From Aromatoleum anaerobium (GTDB lineage: Bacteria; Pseudomonadota; Gammaproteobacteria; Burkholderiales; Rhodocyclaceae): a stretch of 64,000 bases of DNA. The position numbers were made by a program, and so were the translations under genes. The stretch lies in the NCBI RefSeq assembly GCF_012910705.2, contig NZ_WTVG02000040.1, forward strand, positions 620,001 to 684,000, in the 5' to 3' direction. The notes under the pieces are model-generated. The model ran no database searches. It saw nothing but the letters and a program-made list of their open reading frames with translations, and was not told the origin of the DNA. Within the stretch, counting starts at the first letter, position 1. Each line of letters begins with the position of its first letter. Of this stretch, positions 1-8,036 are shown piece by piece.

Positions 1-666
1 GCGGGCGATGTCGACGATGCCCTGCAGGATGTGGTCCGGATACAGCGCACCGGTCGGGTTGTTGGGGTTGATGACGACGATCGCGCGCGTGTTCGGCGTG
101 ATGCGGGCGCGCATGTCGTCGAGGTCGGGCAGCCAGCCGTTGGCTTCGTCGCAGAGGTAATGCACCGGCGTGCCGCCCGACAGGCTCACCGCAGCGGTCC
201 ATAACGGGTAATCAGGCGCCGGCACGAGCACCTCGTCGCCGATGTTCAGCAGCGCGTTCATCGCCATCACGATCAGCTCGGATACGCCGTTGCCGATGTA
301 GATGTCCTCGAGCGTCACGCCCTTGATGTGCTTTTGCTGCGTGTAGTGCATCACCGCCTTGCGCGCGGCGAAAATGCCTTTCGAGTCCGAGTAGCCGGCC
401 GAATTCGGCAGGTTGCGGATCATGTCGAGCTGGATCTCTTCCGGCGCATCGAAGCCGAACGCGGCGAGGTTGCCGATGTTCAGCTTGATGATCTTGTGGC
501 CTTCGTCCTCCATCTGTTTGGCCTTGGCCAGCACCGGGCCGCGGATGTCATAGCAGACGTTGGCGAGTTTCGCGGACTTGCGCACCATCCTCGCGTCGGG
601 GGCCAGCGGGGAGGCTTGCGTTTCCGCCACCAGGGGGGCAACACGCAGTTTCGGCTCGACGCTCAT
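1..666 (-). CDS. alaA: Alanine/glutamate-pyruvate aminotransferase (5' part; cut by window edge)
   Basis: Fold-type I PLP aminotransferase of the AlaA/AlaC kind, expected to move an amino group between glutamate and pyruvate to make alanine. The visible 222 codons begin at an ATG preceded by AAAGGACGG and read through the start of the window without a stop. The N-terminal half shows the family pattern: NIGNLAAFGFDAPEEI, an IYIGNGVSELI stretch, a VPAPDYPLWTAAV substrate-site segment and the INPNNPTGALY loop that holds the cofactor pocket. The catalytic lysine lies beyond the edge. It is divergent from the genes that follow, so the short gap to 834 must carry promoters for both directions. Confidence 0.88.
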   Translation of the reverse strand, partial: MSVEPKLRVAPLVAETQASPLAPDARMVRKSAKLANVCYDIRGPVLAKAKQMEDEGHKIIKLNIGNLAAFGFDAPEEIQLDMIRNLPNSAGYSDSKGIFAARKAVMHYTQQKHIKGVTLEDIYIGNGVSELIVMAMNALLNIGDEVLVPAPDYPLWTAAVSLSGGTPVHYLCDEANGWLPDLDDMRARITPNTRAIVVINPNNPTGALYPDHILQGIVDIAR

Positions 667-833
667 CGCAATCCGTCCTTTCTTTCGCATGATCTGGATA
701 CTCCGCACCACGGCAGTGGCGCGCAAGGTTTTCGCTCGCCGGGGTAGAATGCCTCGTGCCGGATCGGCGAGCCAAAGAAGCTATCTTATCCAAGCCAGCC
801 CCCCCCGGCAATTTTGCGACCGAGCGAACCGTC

Positions 834-1208
834 ATGAAGCTGAATCTCGAACAGAACTCGAACCTCAACCTCTTCACCGGCTATGCCGCCGATCACGTGA
901 TGGTCAACAAGGTGCGCCACGAGGGCAACCTCATCGTGACGAGCGAGCGGGTGCTGGTGTGGGCAGCGGCCGGATTCGACGATCTTGCCGCCGCCGACTT
1001 CGTCGCCCTGCGCGAACTCGCCCCCGAAGTGGTCCTCCTCGGCACCGGTTCGCGGTTGCGCTTTCCGTCGCCACGCGTGCTGCGCCCGCTGATCGACGCC
1101 GGCATCGGCTATGAAGTCATGGATCTGGCGGCGGCATGCCGCACCTACAATATCCTGGCCACCGAAGGTCGCGCCGTCGCAGCCGCGCTGATTTTCGACG
1201 CGCCCTGA
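834..1208 (+). CDS. Mth938-like domain protein (DUF498/DUF598)
   Basis: Small 124-residue protein of the Mth938/Xcc1710-like family, related to mitochondrial complex I assembly factor NDUFAF3; no enzymatic role is established for bacterial members. The start at 834 was chosen because the protein then begins MKLNLEQN, as family members do, whereas the longer in-frame extension is not family-like. Visible family motifs are the central VVLLGTGSRLRFP and the C-terminal YEVMDLAAACRTYNIL, ending with the conserved RAVAAALIF. A TAGAAT hexamer at 745-750 may be the -10 element. Function here is unknown, but the presence of a full nuo operon in the window makes a complex I link worth remembering. Confidence 0.85.
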   Translation: MKLNLEQNSNLNLFTGYAADHVMVNKVRHEGNLIVTSERVLVWAAAGFDDLAAADFVALRELAPEVVLLGTGSRLRFPSPRVLRPLIDAGIGYEVMDLAAACRTYNILATEGRAVAAALIFDAP

Positions 1209-1234
1209 ACACCGCGCCCGCCTTCCGGCGCGCA

Positions 1235-1264
1235 TTGTCAGCTGCAACATTTGTCCGCTACGCT
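1235..1264 (+). promoter_or_regulatory. Candidate sigma70 promoter of the peroxiredoxin gene
   Basis: TTGTCA at 1235-1240 and TACGCT at 1259-1264, separated by 18 bp, just upstream of the peroxiredoxin start at 1293. Four or five of six positions match in each hexamer. Prediction by eye only. Confidence 0.4.
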
Positions 1265-1292
1265 GCAGCCATCCATTTTCGCTGGAGGGTCC

Positions 1293-1757
1293 ATGACCGC
1301 AAGCGCCACTTCGTCCACGCCCGACTTCAGCCTGCCCGCCACGGGCGGAACCGCCGTTGCGCTGGCAGCCCTGCGCGGCAGCAAGGTCGTGCTGTATTTC
1401 TATCCGAAGGACAGCACGCCCGGATGCACCAATGAAACAGCGGACTTCCGCGATCACTACGCGGCGTTTCGCGCCGCCGGCTGCGAAGTATTCGGCATCT
1501 CGCGCGACAGCCTCAAGTCTCACGAGAACTTCAAGGCCAAGCTCGCCCTGCCGTTCGAGCTGATCTCCGACGCCGATGAAGTCGCCTGCAACGCCTTTGG
1601 CGTCATCAAGATGAAGAACATGTACGGCAAAGAGGTGCGCGGCATCGAGCGCAGCACCTTTGTCCTCGACGCCGACGGCGCGATCCGGCGCGAATGGCGC
1701 GGCGTCAAGGTGCCCGGACACGTCCAGGAAGTGCTGGACTTCGTCACCACCCTTTAG
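1293..1757 (+). CDS. bcp: Thioredoxin-dependent peroxiredoxin, BCP/PrxQ family
   Basis: Cytosolic thiol peroxidase reducing hydrogen peroxide and organic peroxides. 154 residues from an ATG with a strong GGAGGGT ribosome site at 1284-1290. The peroxidatic cysteine is C45 in the motif FYPKDSTPGCT. The usual resolving cysteine of E. coli Bcp, five residues later, is Ala50 here; the other cysteines are C64 and C99, so the enzyme is either 1-Cys or uses a non-canonical resolving residue. The rest (VFGISRDS, FELISDADE, RSTFVLDADG) is typical. Its stop lies 35 bp before the PhoH-type gene, so co-transcription is likely. Confidence 0.93.
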   Translation: MTASATSSTPDFSLPATGGTAVALAALRGSKVVLYFYPKDSTPGCTNETADFRDHYAAFRAAGCEVFGISRDSLKSHENFKAKLALPFELISDADEVACNAFGVIKMKNMYGKEVRGIERSTFVLDADGAIRREWRGVKVPGHVQEVLDFVTTL

Positions 1758-1792
1758 ATCCGGCCGGACTCCTCCCACCTGCTCCGCACTCC

Positions 1793-3199
1793 ATGACCAA
1801 ACGCACGCTCCGCACCCAGAAGACCAAGCTGTTCGTCCTCGATACCAACGTGCTGATGCACGATCCAACGAGCCTCTATCGCTTCGAGGAACATGACATC
1901 TTCGTGCCGATCATGACGCTCGAAGAGCTCGACGCAAACAAGAAGGGGATGTCCGAAGTTGCCCGCAACGCCCGCCAGGCGAGCCGCATGATGGACGACA
2001 TCGTCAGCGGCAGCCCGGACGACATCCATGCAGGGATCACCCTCGACGGTCCCTCACGAGGCCTGGCGACCGGCAAGCTGTTCCTGCAGACCGAAGCGAT
2101 CAAGATCGCGCTGCCCGCCGCGCTGCCCACCGCCAAAGGCGACAACCACATCCTCGCGGTCGTGATGCACCTCGCCGAGCGCTTCCCGCAGCGCCCGGTG
2201 ATCCTCGTCTCCAAGGACATCAACATGCGCATCAAGGCCCGCGCACTGGGCCTCGATGCGCAGGATTACTTCAACGACAAGGTACTGGAAGATACCGACC
2301 TCCTCTATAGCGGCTGGCGCGAACTGCCGCCCGACTTCTGGGACACCCACGGCAAGGGCATGGAATCCTGGAAGGAGGACAGCCGCACCTATTACCGGGT
2401 CACCGGCCCGCTGGCCCCGGAACTGCTGGTCAATGAGTTCCTGTTCCAGAACGGCGAGGCGCCGCTGCAGGCGTGGGTGAAGGAGCGCAACGGCCGCAGC
2501 GTGCTGCTCGAAACGCTGGTCGACTATGCGCACACCAAGAACAACGTGTGGGGCATCACGGCGCGCAATCGCGAGCAGAATTTCGCGTTCAACCTGCTGA
2601 TGAACCCGGAAATCGACTTCGTCACGCTGCTCGGCCAGGCCGGCACCGGCAAGACGCTGCTGACGCTGGCCGCCGGTCTCACCCAGGTGCTCGAAGCCAA
2701 GCGCTATTCCGAAATCATCATGACGCGGGTGACGGTGCCGGTCGGCGAGGACATCGGCTTCCTGCCCGGCACCGAGGAAGAGAAAATGGCGCCGTGGATG
2801 GGCGCACTCGAGGATAACCTCGACGTATTGAACGGCACCGCCGGCGAAGGCGGCGACTGGGGCCGCGCCGCGACGCGCGACCTGATCCGCAGCCGCATCA
2901 AGATCAAGAGCCTGAACTTCATGCGCGGGCGCACTTTCATCAACAAGTTCCTGATCATCGACGAAGCGCAGAACCTGACGCCGAAGCAGATGAAGACGCT
3001 GATCACGCGCGCGGGCCCCGGCACCAAGGTCGTGTGCCTCGGCAACATCGCGCAGATCGACACGCCCTATCTGACCGAAGGCAGCTCGGGCCTGACTTTC
3101 GTCGTCGACCGCTTCAAGGACTGGCTGCATTCGGGCCATATCACGCTGCAGCGCGGCGAACGTTCACGGCTCGCGGACCACGCGGCCGAAGTGCTGTAG
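1793..3199 (+). CDS. PIN domain-PhoH family ATPase/ribonuclease
   Basis: 468-residue fusion of an N-terminal PIN nuclease domain and a C-terminal PhoH ATPase (the YlaK/PhoH2 arrangement). PhoH2 proteins are reported to be ATP-dependent RNases/RNA helicases; the exact role here is inferred. The PIN domain starts at once with VLDTNVL (metal ligand D17) and runs to about residue 150. The PhoH domain carries Walker A GQAGTGKT at 281-288 and Walker B LIIDEAQN from 387, followed by the sensor-like GPGTKVVCLGNIAQID. The start at 1793 puts the PIN motif at the usual distance from the N terminus; the longer in-frame extension overlaps the peroxiredoxin gene and is not family-like. Confidence 0.93.
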   Translation: MTKRTLRTQKTKLFVLDTNVLMHDPTSLYRFEEHDIFVPIMTLEELDANKKGMSEVARNARQASRMMDDIVSGSPDDIHAGITLDGPSRGLATGKLFLQTEAIKIALPAALPTAKGDNHILAVVMHLAERFPQRPVILVSKDINMRIKARALGLDAQDYFNDKVLEDTDLLYSGWRELPPDFWDTHGKGMESWKEDSRTYYRVTGPLAPELLVNEFLFQNGEAPLQAWVKERNGRSVLLETLVDYAHTKNNVWGITARNREQNFAFNLLMNPEIDFVTLLGQAGTGKTLLTLAAGLTQVLEAKRYSEIIMTRVTVPVGEDIGFLPGTEEEKMAPWMGALEDNLDVLNGTAGEGGDWGRAATRDLIRSRIKIKSLNFMRGRTFINKFLIIDEAQNLTPKQMKTLITRAGPGTKVVCLGNIAQIDTPYLTEGSSGLTFVVDRFKDWLHSGHITLQRGERSRLADHAAEVL

Positions 3200-3204
3200 C
3201 CGCG

Positions 3205-3230
3205 TGCGCTTGCCGGACCCGGCAGGCGCA
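3205..3230 (+). terminator. Strong hairpin after the PhoH gene (no U-tract)
   Basis: TGCGC-T-TGCCG pairs with CGGCA-G-GCGCA around a GACC loop, giving an 11-bp stem including one U-G pair, 5 bp after the PhoH-type stop codon. There is no T-run after it on the plus strand, so it may protect the 3' end or act with Rho rather than work as a classic intrinsic terminator. Confidence 0.5.
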
Positions 3231-3277
3231 TGCATGTGAAACATTTCCGGATCATCCCGATTAACCGGTACGCGGCC

Positions 3278-3283
3278 TATAAT
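3278..3283 (+). promoter_or_regulatory. -10 element (TATAAT) before the cNMP/CBS gene
   Basis: Perfect TATAAT, 29 bp before the ATG at 3313, in the context CCTATAATGCG. No convincing -35 box is visible at 16-18 bp. Similar -10 contexts occur before rnfA and the MoxR gene. Confidence 0.45.
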
Positions 3284-3312
3284 GCGCAGGTTTTTTTGCG
3301 CGGAAGAGCCCC

Positions 3313-5211
3313 ATGACCGCTACCGCCGCCGGGATGCTGATCGGCGCCAGCTCGGATTTCCTCAAGCGCTTCTCGCCCTTCAACCGGATGGAGCCGCACG
3401 CGCTCGACTTCCTCGCCGAGCGGGCAGTGCTGGCGTTTCATGCCCGGGGCAGGGAGATCCTGACGCCCGAGATGGGGCAGCCGCGGCATTTCCATATCGT
3501 CCAGCGCGGCAAGGTGCAGGCGCGCCAGTTCGGCCCGGCAACCGTCACGGATTACACGACGATGACGCTGGGGCCGGGCGAATGCTTTCCGATCGGCGCG
3601 ATTTCGGCGCAGCGCCCGTCGACGAACAGCTACGTCGCCGTCGAAGACAGCTTCATCTACCAGCTGCCGGCTGAAGACTTTCTCAAGCTCATGCAGATGA
3701 GCCCGGTGTTCCACCTGTTCTGCACCCAGTACATCGCCAGCCTGCTGAACCAGTCGCGCCAGCAGCTGCAGACGAGCTTCGCGCAGCGCGCCGCCGAGCA
3801 GCAGACGATGACGACGCCGCTCGGCGAACTCGTGAAGAAGGACGCGATCTTCGTCACCCCCGGAACGACGATCCGCGCGGCGCTCGAAAAGATGTCCGAA
3901 ATGCGCCTCGGCTGCATGGTGATCGTTGACACCGAACAGCGCCCGGTCGGCATCCTCACGCAGAGCGACCTGCTGTCGCGCATCGTTTTGCCGGCGATCG
4001 ACCTGCAGCGACCGATCAGCGAGGTGATGACCCGCGATCCGCACCTGATGCCCGCCTCGGCGTCCGCGTACGACGCAGCGCTCGAAATGGCAACGCACGG
4101 CGTGCGCCACCTGCTCGTCACCGACGGCGACGACAGGCTCAAGGGCGTCGTGTCCGAGCGCGACCTGTTCTCGCTGCAGCGCATCAGCCTGCGCCAGGTT
4201 CGCGCCGGCATCGAGGGCGCGGAGGACGTCGAGGGGCTGCAGCGGGCGAGCCGCGACATTCGCCAGCTCGCGCTGAACCTGATTGCCCAGGGCGTCGGCG
4301 CCGAGCAGCTGACCCAGTTCATCTCCGCGCTCAACGATGCGCTCACCCGCCGCATCATCGACCTCGCCGCCGCCCGCCACGACATCCACGGCATCGATTA
4401 CGCCTGGCTCGCATTCGGTTCGGAAGGACGGCATGAACAGACCCTGTCGTCGGACCAGGACAACGGCGTGATCTTCGTCAGCCCGCCAGGCGCCGACAAG
4501 GAAGCCCTGCGCAAGCGCCTGCTCGCGTTCGGCCGGGAGGTGAACGAAAACCTCGCGGCCTGCGGCTTCCCGCTGTGCAAGGGCAACATCATGGCGAGCA
4601 ACCCGGAGCTATGCCTGACGTTCGAGGAATGGCGAGGGCGTTTCGGCGACTGGATCCGCGAACCGGACCCGCAGGCACTGCTCAATGCGTCGATCTTCTT
4701 CGATTACCGCGTGCTGTGCGGCAACGAACGGCTCGGCGACCAGTTGCGCACGTGGCTGAACAACACCGCGCGAGCGAACACGGCTTTCCTGCGCATGATG
4801 GCCGTGAACGCCCTGCAGGTCGCGCCGCCGCTCGGCCGCATCCGCGATTTCGTCCTGGACGACGACGGCACGATCGACCTGAAAAAATGCGGCGCCCGCC
4901 TGTTCGTCGACGTCGCCCGCATCCTCGCGCTGCGCACCGGCGTCGCTTCGAGCAGCACGGTCCAGCGCCTGCGCCAGGCCGGCGCGAAGATGGGAATGCA
5001 GGCCGAGGAAATCGCCGCGCTGATCGACGGCTTCCACTTCATCCAGTTGCTGCGCCTGCGCTCGCAGCATCTCGAAACCGAACACGATTCGCCGGGCGAC
5101 AACCGCATCAATCCCGACGAACTCAATGAACTCGACCGCCGCATCCTCAAGGAAGCGTTTCGCCAGGCGCGCAAGCTCCAGCTCCGGCTGAAGCTCGACT
5201 ACCAGCTATGA
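3313..5211 (+). CDS. cNMP-binding/CBS/DUF294 nucleotidyltransferase-like signalling protein
   Basis: 632-residue cytosolic protein. Domains in order: cyclic-nucleotide-binding fold (about 15-140), a CBS pair (about 170-290, with VTPGTTIRAALEKM and a second repeat including HGVRHLLVTDGDD), the DUF294 nucleotidyltransferase domain with GSEGRHEQ at 369-376 followed by a DQD pair at 381-383, and the DUF294 C-terminal helical domain. The GSxGRxEQ and DxD residues needed by the polymerase-beta fold are intact, so it is probably active, by analogy with PII-uridylylating enzymes; the substrate is unknown. Its stop overlaps the start of the DnaQ-like gene by ATGA, a pairing seen often for this family. 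Confidence 0.9.
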   Translation: MTATAAGMLIGASSDFLKRFSPFNRMEPHALDFLAERAVLAFHARGREILTPEMGQPRHFHIVQRGKVQARQFGPATVTDYTTMTLGPGECFPIGAISAQRPSTNSYVAVEDSFIYQLPAEDFLKLMQMSPVFHLFCTQYIASLLNQSRQQLQTSFAQRAAEQQTMTTPLGELVKKDAIFVTPGTTIRAALEKMSEMRLGCMVIVDTEQRPVGILTQSDLLSRIVLPAIDLQRPISEVMTRDPHLMPASASAYDAALEMATHGVRHLLVTDGDDRLKGVVSERDLFSLQRISLRQVRAGIEGAEDVEGLQRASRDIRQLALNLIAQGVGAEQLTQFISALNDALTRRIIDLAAARHDIHGIDYAWLAFGSEGRHEQTLSSDQDNGVIFVSPPGADKEALRKRLLAFGREVNENLAACGFPLCKGNIMASNPELCLTFEEWRGRFGDWIREPDPQALLNASIFFDYRVLCGNERLGDQLRTWLNNTARANTAFLRMMAVNALQVAPPLGRIRDFVLDDDGTIDLKKCGARLFVDVARILALRTGVASSSTVQRLRQAGAKMGMQAEEIAALIDGFHFIQLLRLRSQHLETEHDSPGDNRINPDELNELDRRILKEAFRQARKLQLRLKLDYQL

Positions 5212-5852
5212 ACTGGCTCACGCGACTGCTCTCGAACCGGGCCGACATCACCGCGCTCGACATCGCGCTGCGCGAGACGCTGGCGCACTGGCAGGCCGCG
5301 GCCGAGCCGGACCTGGGCGTCGCGCACTTCGAAGCCCGCTACGTCATCGTCAATACCGAAGCGACAGGGCTGGACCTCGACGCCGACCGCCTCCTCGCAG
5401 TCGGCGCAATCGCAGTCGATTGCGGAGTGCTGCCGCCGACCGAGAGCTATTACGCGAGACTCGAACCCGACCCGGCGACCGCGCTGATCAACCTGCTGAC
5501 CTTCTGCGGCGCGGGTCCGGTCGTGGTTTTCAATGCGGGCTTCAACCGCAGCCTGCTCGAACGCGCCCTCGGCGAACACCTCGGGATCAAGCCGGAATGG
5601 ACGTGGCTCGATCTTCACTGGCTGCTGCCGGCCCTGTACGGCGAACTCATCGACCATCCCGCGCGCCTCGCGGACTGGATGAAAGCGTTCGGAATCGAGA
5701 CTTTCCAGCGCCACCATGCACTCGGCGACGCGTGGGCGATTGCCCAGCTGATGCTCGCCGCCCAGGCGCGGGCGCTCGCGCTCGGGCTCAAGACCCCGCG
5801 CAGCCTCGCAGAACTGGAGCGCTCGTGCCGCCACCTGAGACGACAGGCATGA
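5208..5852 (+). CDS. DnaQ-like (DEDD) 3'-5' exonuclease homologue with altered active site
   Basis: 214 residues with the RNase H-like exonuclease fold of DNA polymerase III epsilon. Exo I reads VNTEATGLD where active enzymes read D-x-E, so the first metal ligand Asp is N49 (E51 kept). Exo II reads FNAGFNRSLL, where the ligand Asp is replaced by N113. Exo III keeps H169 and D174 (HHALGDAW). Two of the four DEDD carboxylates are therefore Asn, and nuclease activity is doubtful. The gene is otherwise intact and translationally coupled to its partner upstream (ATGA overlap at 5208) and to the NlpC/P60 gene downstream (ATGA at 5849). A nucleic-acid- or nucleotide-binding role with the nucleotidyltransferase is a possible alternative. 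Confidence 0.87.
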   Translation: MNWLTRLLSNRADITALDIALRETLAHWQAAAEPDLGVAHFEARYVIVNTEATGLDLDADRLLAVGAIAVDCGVLPPTESYYARLEPDPATALINLLTFCGAGPVVVFNAGFNRSLLERALGEHLGIKPEWTWLDLHWLLPALYGELIDHPARLADWMKAFGIETFQRHHALGDAWAIAQLMLAAQARALALGLKTPRSLAELERSCRHLRRQA

Positions 5853-6418
5853 AATATCCTCACGACGCTGCACCCCGCAGGGTGCTGTCGCGCATCGGCG
5901 TCCTTGCCGCGCTGCTGATCGCCTTCGCGTTTGCTGCCGCGACACCTGTGGCGGCGGCGGAAGAAAGGGAGGCCCCGGCGGACGACGGCTCTGTGGACCT
6001 GATCGAGCGCTACGGCAACGCCGCCCAGGAACTGATGAACCAGGGGATGGAGTATCTGGGTATCCGCTACCGCTTCGGCGGAAATTCCCCCGCGACCGGG
6101 CTCGACTGCAGCGGCCTCGTGCAGAACGTGTTCCGCAACGCGCTCGGCCTCGATCTGCCGCGCACTGCGCGGGAAATGGCGCGCCTCGGCGACAAAGTGG
6201 GCCTGCAGGACCTGAAACCGGGCGATCTGGTGTTCTTCAACACCATGCGGCGCACGTTCTCGCACGTCGGCATCTACATGGGCGAGGGACGCTTCCTGCA
6301 TGCGCCGGCAAGCGGCGGCCGGGTCCGCCTTGACGAGATCGGGGAGCGTTACTGGAGCCAGCGTTTCAACGGCGCGCGCCGCCTGCTGCCAGACGCCGAC
6401 GCGATGCTGCCCCGCTAG
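5849..6418 (+). CDS. NlpC/P60 family peptidoglycan endopeptidase
   Basis: 189-residue exported cysteine peptidase expected to cut peptide stems of murein. An N-terminal hydrophobic segment (about residues 15-36) ending in ATPVAAAEE looks like a signal peptide. The catalytic triad is visible: C87 in LDCSGLV, H139 in SHVGIYMG and H151 in RFLHAP. The start at 5849 overlaps the previous stop by ATGA and gives the signal peptide directly; longer in-frame readings run inside the upstream gene. Its stop lies 13 bp from the stop of the convergent DUF2325 gene. Confidence 0.92.
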   Translation: MKYPHDAAPRRVLSRIGVLAALLIAFAFAAATPVAAAEEREAPADDGSVDLIERYGNAAQELMNQGMEYLGIRYRFGGNSPATGLDCSGLVQNVFRNALGLDLPRTAREMARLGDKVGLQDLKPGDLVFFNTMRRTFSHVGIYMGEGRFLHAPASGGRVRLDEIGERYWSQRFNGARRLLPDADAMLPR

Positions 6419-6431
6419 AACTCAGCCGCCA

Positions 6432-6767
6432 TCACTTCCTGCGCGTCGCGCAACCGCCCCGGCAGCCTTCGCAGTCGCCCTGCTCGATGCGCCGCCCGAG
6501 CGCCTGCTGCAGCGCGCATACCGACCGGCGGCAACACACCAGCATTACGCCTTCGCGGCTGGCGGCCTCGCGAAAACGCTGCATCACGTTGTGCCCGAGA
6601 AAATCGGTAAACAGGATCACCATCTGGATGCCGGCCGGCAGCGGCGCGCTGCGGCGCTGGTGCGCGCTGTCGCGCCCGCTGACGTGGGCCGCAATGCGGA
6701 TGCCGAACCCCGCGAGCACGTCCGGAATGTTGCCGAGGCGGTCGGCACCGACGATCAGCGCGTTCAT
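6432..6767 (-). CDS. DUF2325 domain protein, Cys-rich C terminus
   Basis: 111-residue protein of the DUF2325 family, function not established. The N terminus NALIVGADRLGNIP is the family signature. The C-terminal 35 residues hold many cysteines (LVCCRRSVC, then GDCEGCRGGC), suggesting metal or Fe-S binding. Start chosen at 6767 because AAGGAG lies 6-7 bp upstream; the in-frame upstream ATG has no such site. It is divergent from the ferric-binding protein gene and shares the Fur-type dyads between them, so iron control of both genes is likely. Confidence 0.8.
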   Translation of the reverse strand: MNALIVGADRLGNIPDVLAGFGIRIAAHVSGRDSAHQRRSAPLPAGIQMVILFTDFLGHNVMQRFREAASREGVMLVCCRRSVCALQQALGRRIEQGDCEGCRGGCATRRK

Positions 6768-6781
6768 GCGAATCTCCTTAT

Positions 6782-6796
6782 TGCGAATTATTCGCA
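6782..6796. promoter_or_regulatory. Fur-type 7-1-7 operator between DUF2325 gene and fbpA
   Basis: TGCGAAT-T-ATTCGCA is a perfect 7-1-7 inverted repeat, the geometry of Fur boxes (consensus TGATAAT-N-ATTATCA), matching five of seven positions per arm. It sits 15 bp upstream of the DUF2325 start and about 90 bp upstream of the iron-binding protein gene. Confidence 0.62.
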
Positions 6797-6829
6797 TTCA
6801 TATTGCCGCTAATACGAATGGATTGCAAC

Positions 6830-6844
6830 TGCGAATTGTTATCG
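6830..6844. promoter_or_regulatory. Second, imperfect Fur-type site upstream of fbpA
   Basis: TGCGAAT-T-GTTATCG repeats the left arm of the perfect dyad at 6782 exactly and has a diverged right arm close to the Fur consensus ATTATCA. It lies in the likely core promoter of the ferric-binding protein gene. Confidence 0.45.
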
Positions 6845-6884
6845 TTATTATGCCGCCATCGAACTAACACAAAGGCGCCAAGTC

Positions 6885-7904
6885 ATGAAGAAGACCCTCC
6901 TTGCCTCCGTCCTGATCGGCCTCGGCCTGACTGCGGTCCACGCGCACGCGGCGGACAACGAGCTGAACCTCTACTCCGCCCGCCACTACCAGACCGACGA
7001 AGCTCTCTACCAGGACTTCACGAAGCAGACCGGCATCAAGATCAACCGCATCGAAGCCAAGGAAGACGAGCTGCTGGAGCGGATCCGCAACGAAGGCGCG
7101 AACAGCCCGGCCGACGTGTTCATTACCGTCGACGCATCGCGTCTGGCGAAGGCCGACGAGCTCGGCATTTTCGCCCCGGTAAAGTCGAAGGTGCTCGAAG
7201 AGCGGATCCCCGCCCACCTGCGCACCGACAACTGGTTCTCGTATTCGACTCGCGCGCGCCTGATCGTCTACAACAAGGAAACAGTGAAACCCGAACAGGT
7301 CCAGACCTACGCCAGCCTTGCCAGCCCCGAGCTGAAAGGCAAGGTCTGCACGCGCTCCGGCAGCCATCCGTACAACATTTCTCTCGGCGCCGCGCTGATC
7401 AATCACGAGGGTGCCGAGAAGACCGAGAAGTGGGCGCGCGACCTCGTCGCGAACTTCGCCCGCACGCCGAAGGGCGGCGACACCGACCAGATCAAGGCAG
7501 TGGCCGCCGGCGAGTGCGGGGTCGCGATCGCGAACAGCTACTACCTCGCGCGGCTGATGAACTCGACGAAGGAAGAGGACAAGGCGGTTGTCGCGAAGGT
7601 CGGCGCGGTGTGGCCGAACCAGAAGACCTGGGGCACGCATATCAACATCTCCGGCGCCGGGATGCTGAAGCACGCCCCGAACAAGGCTGCCGCCGTCAAG
7701 TTCCTCGAATACCTCGCCTCCGACAGTGCGCAGAAGTATTTCGCCGACGGCAACAATGAATGGCCGGTGGTCAAGACTGTGAAGGTCACGAACCCTGCCC
7801 TCGACGCGCTCGGCGACTTCAAGGCGGATGCGCTGCCTGTCGGCGATCTGGCGAAGACCGCGGCCGAAGCCCAGCGCATCTACGACCGCGCCGGTTTCCG
7901 CTAA
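6885..7904 (+). CDS. fbpA: Periplasmic ferric iron-binding protein (ABC transporter)
   Basis: 339-residue Fe(III)-binding lipid-free periplasmic receptor of the FbpA/FutA family. Signal peptide MKKTLLASVLIGLG with cleavage after AHA (about residue 22), then ELNLYSARHYQTDEALY typical of the family. The adjacent tyrosines Y219-Y220 in NSYYLARL match the iron-coordinating pair of FbpA. No permease or ATPase gene follows; those are at 19.4-22.4 kb in the window. It stands alone between Fur-type sites upstream and a strong intrinsic terminator downstream, so it is probably a monocistronic, iron-repressed transcript made in excess over the membrane components. Confidence 0.93.
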   Translation: MKKTLLASVLIGLGLTAVHAHAADNELNLYSARHYQTDEALYQDFTKQTGIKINRIEAKEDELLERIRNEGANSPADVFITVDASRLAKADELGIFAPVKSKVLEERIPAHLRTDNWFSYSTRARLIVYNKETVKPEQVQTYASLASPELKGKVCTRSGSHPYNISLGAALINHEGAEKTEKWARDLVANFARTPKGGDTDQIKAVAAGECGVAIANSYYLARLMNSTKEEDKAVVAKVGAVWPNQKTWGTHINISGAGMLKHAPNKAAAVKFLEYLASDSAQKYFADGNNEWPVVKTVKVTNPALDALGDFKADALPVGDLAKTAAEAQRIYDRAGFR

Positions 7905-7928
7905 ACGATATCCGGTATCGCTGCTACC

Positions 7929-7956
7929 AAAGCCGCCCTGCAGGGCGGCTTTTTTT
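7929..7956 (+). terminator. Intrinsic terminator after fbpA
   Basis: AAAGCCGCCC pairs perfectly with GGGCGGCTTT around a TGCA loop and is followed by a T-run to 7956, 25 bp after the fbpA stop. It separates fbpA from the secretion operon. Confidence 0.93.
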
Positions 7957-8036
7957 CGCCATTCTCTACCGTATTCCTGCACGCACAAGCGAAGGAGTAA
8001 TATGCGCCCTTCGTTCAAGGCCGCACGTCGCTCCCG

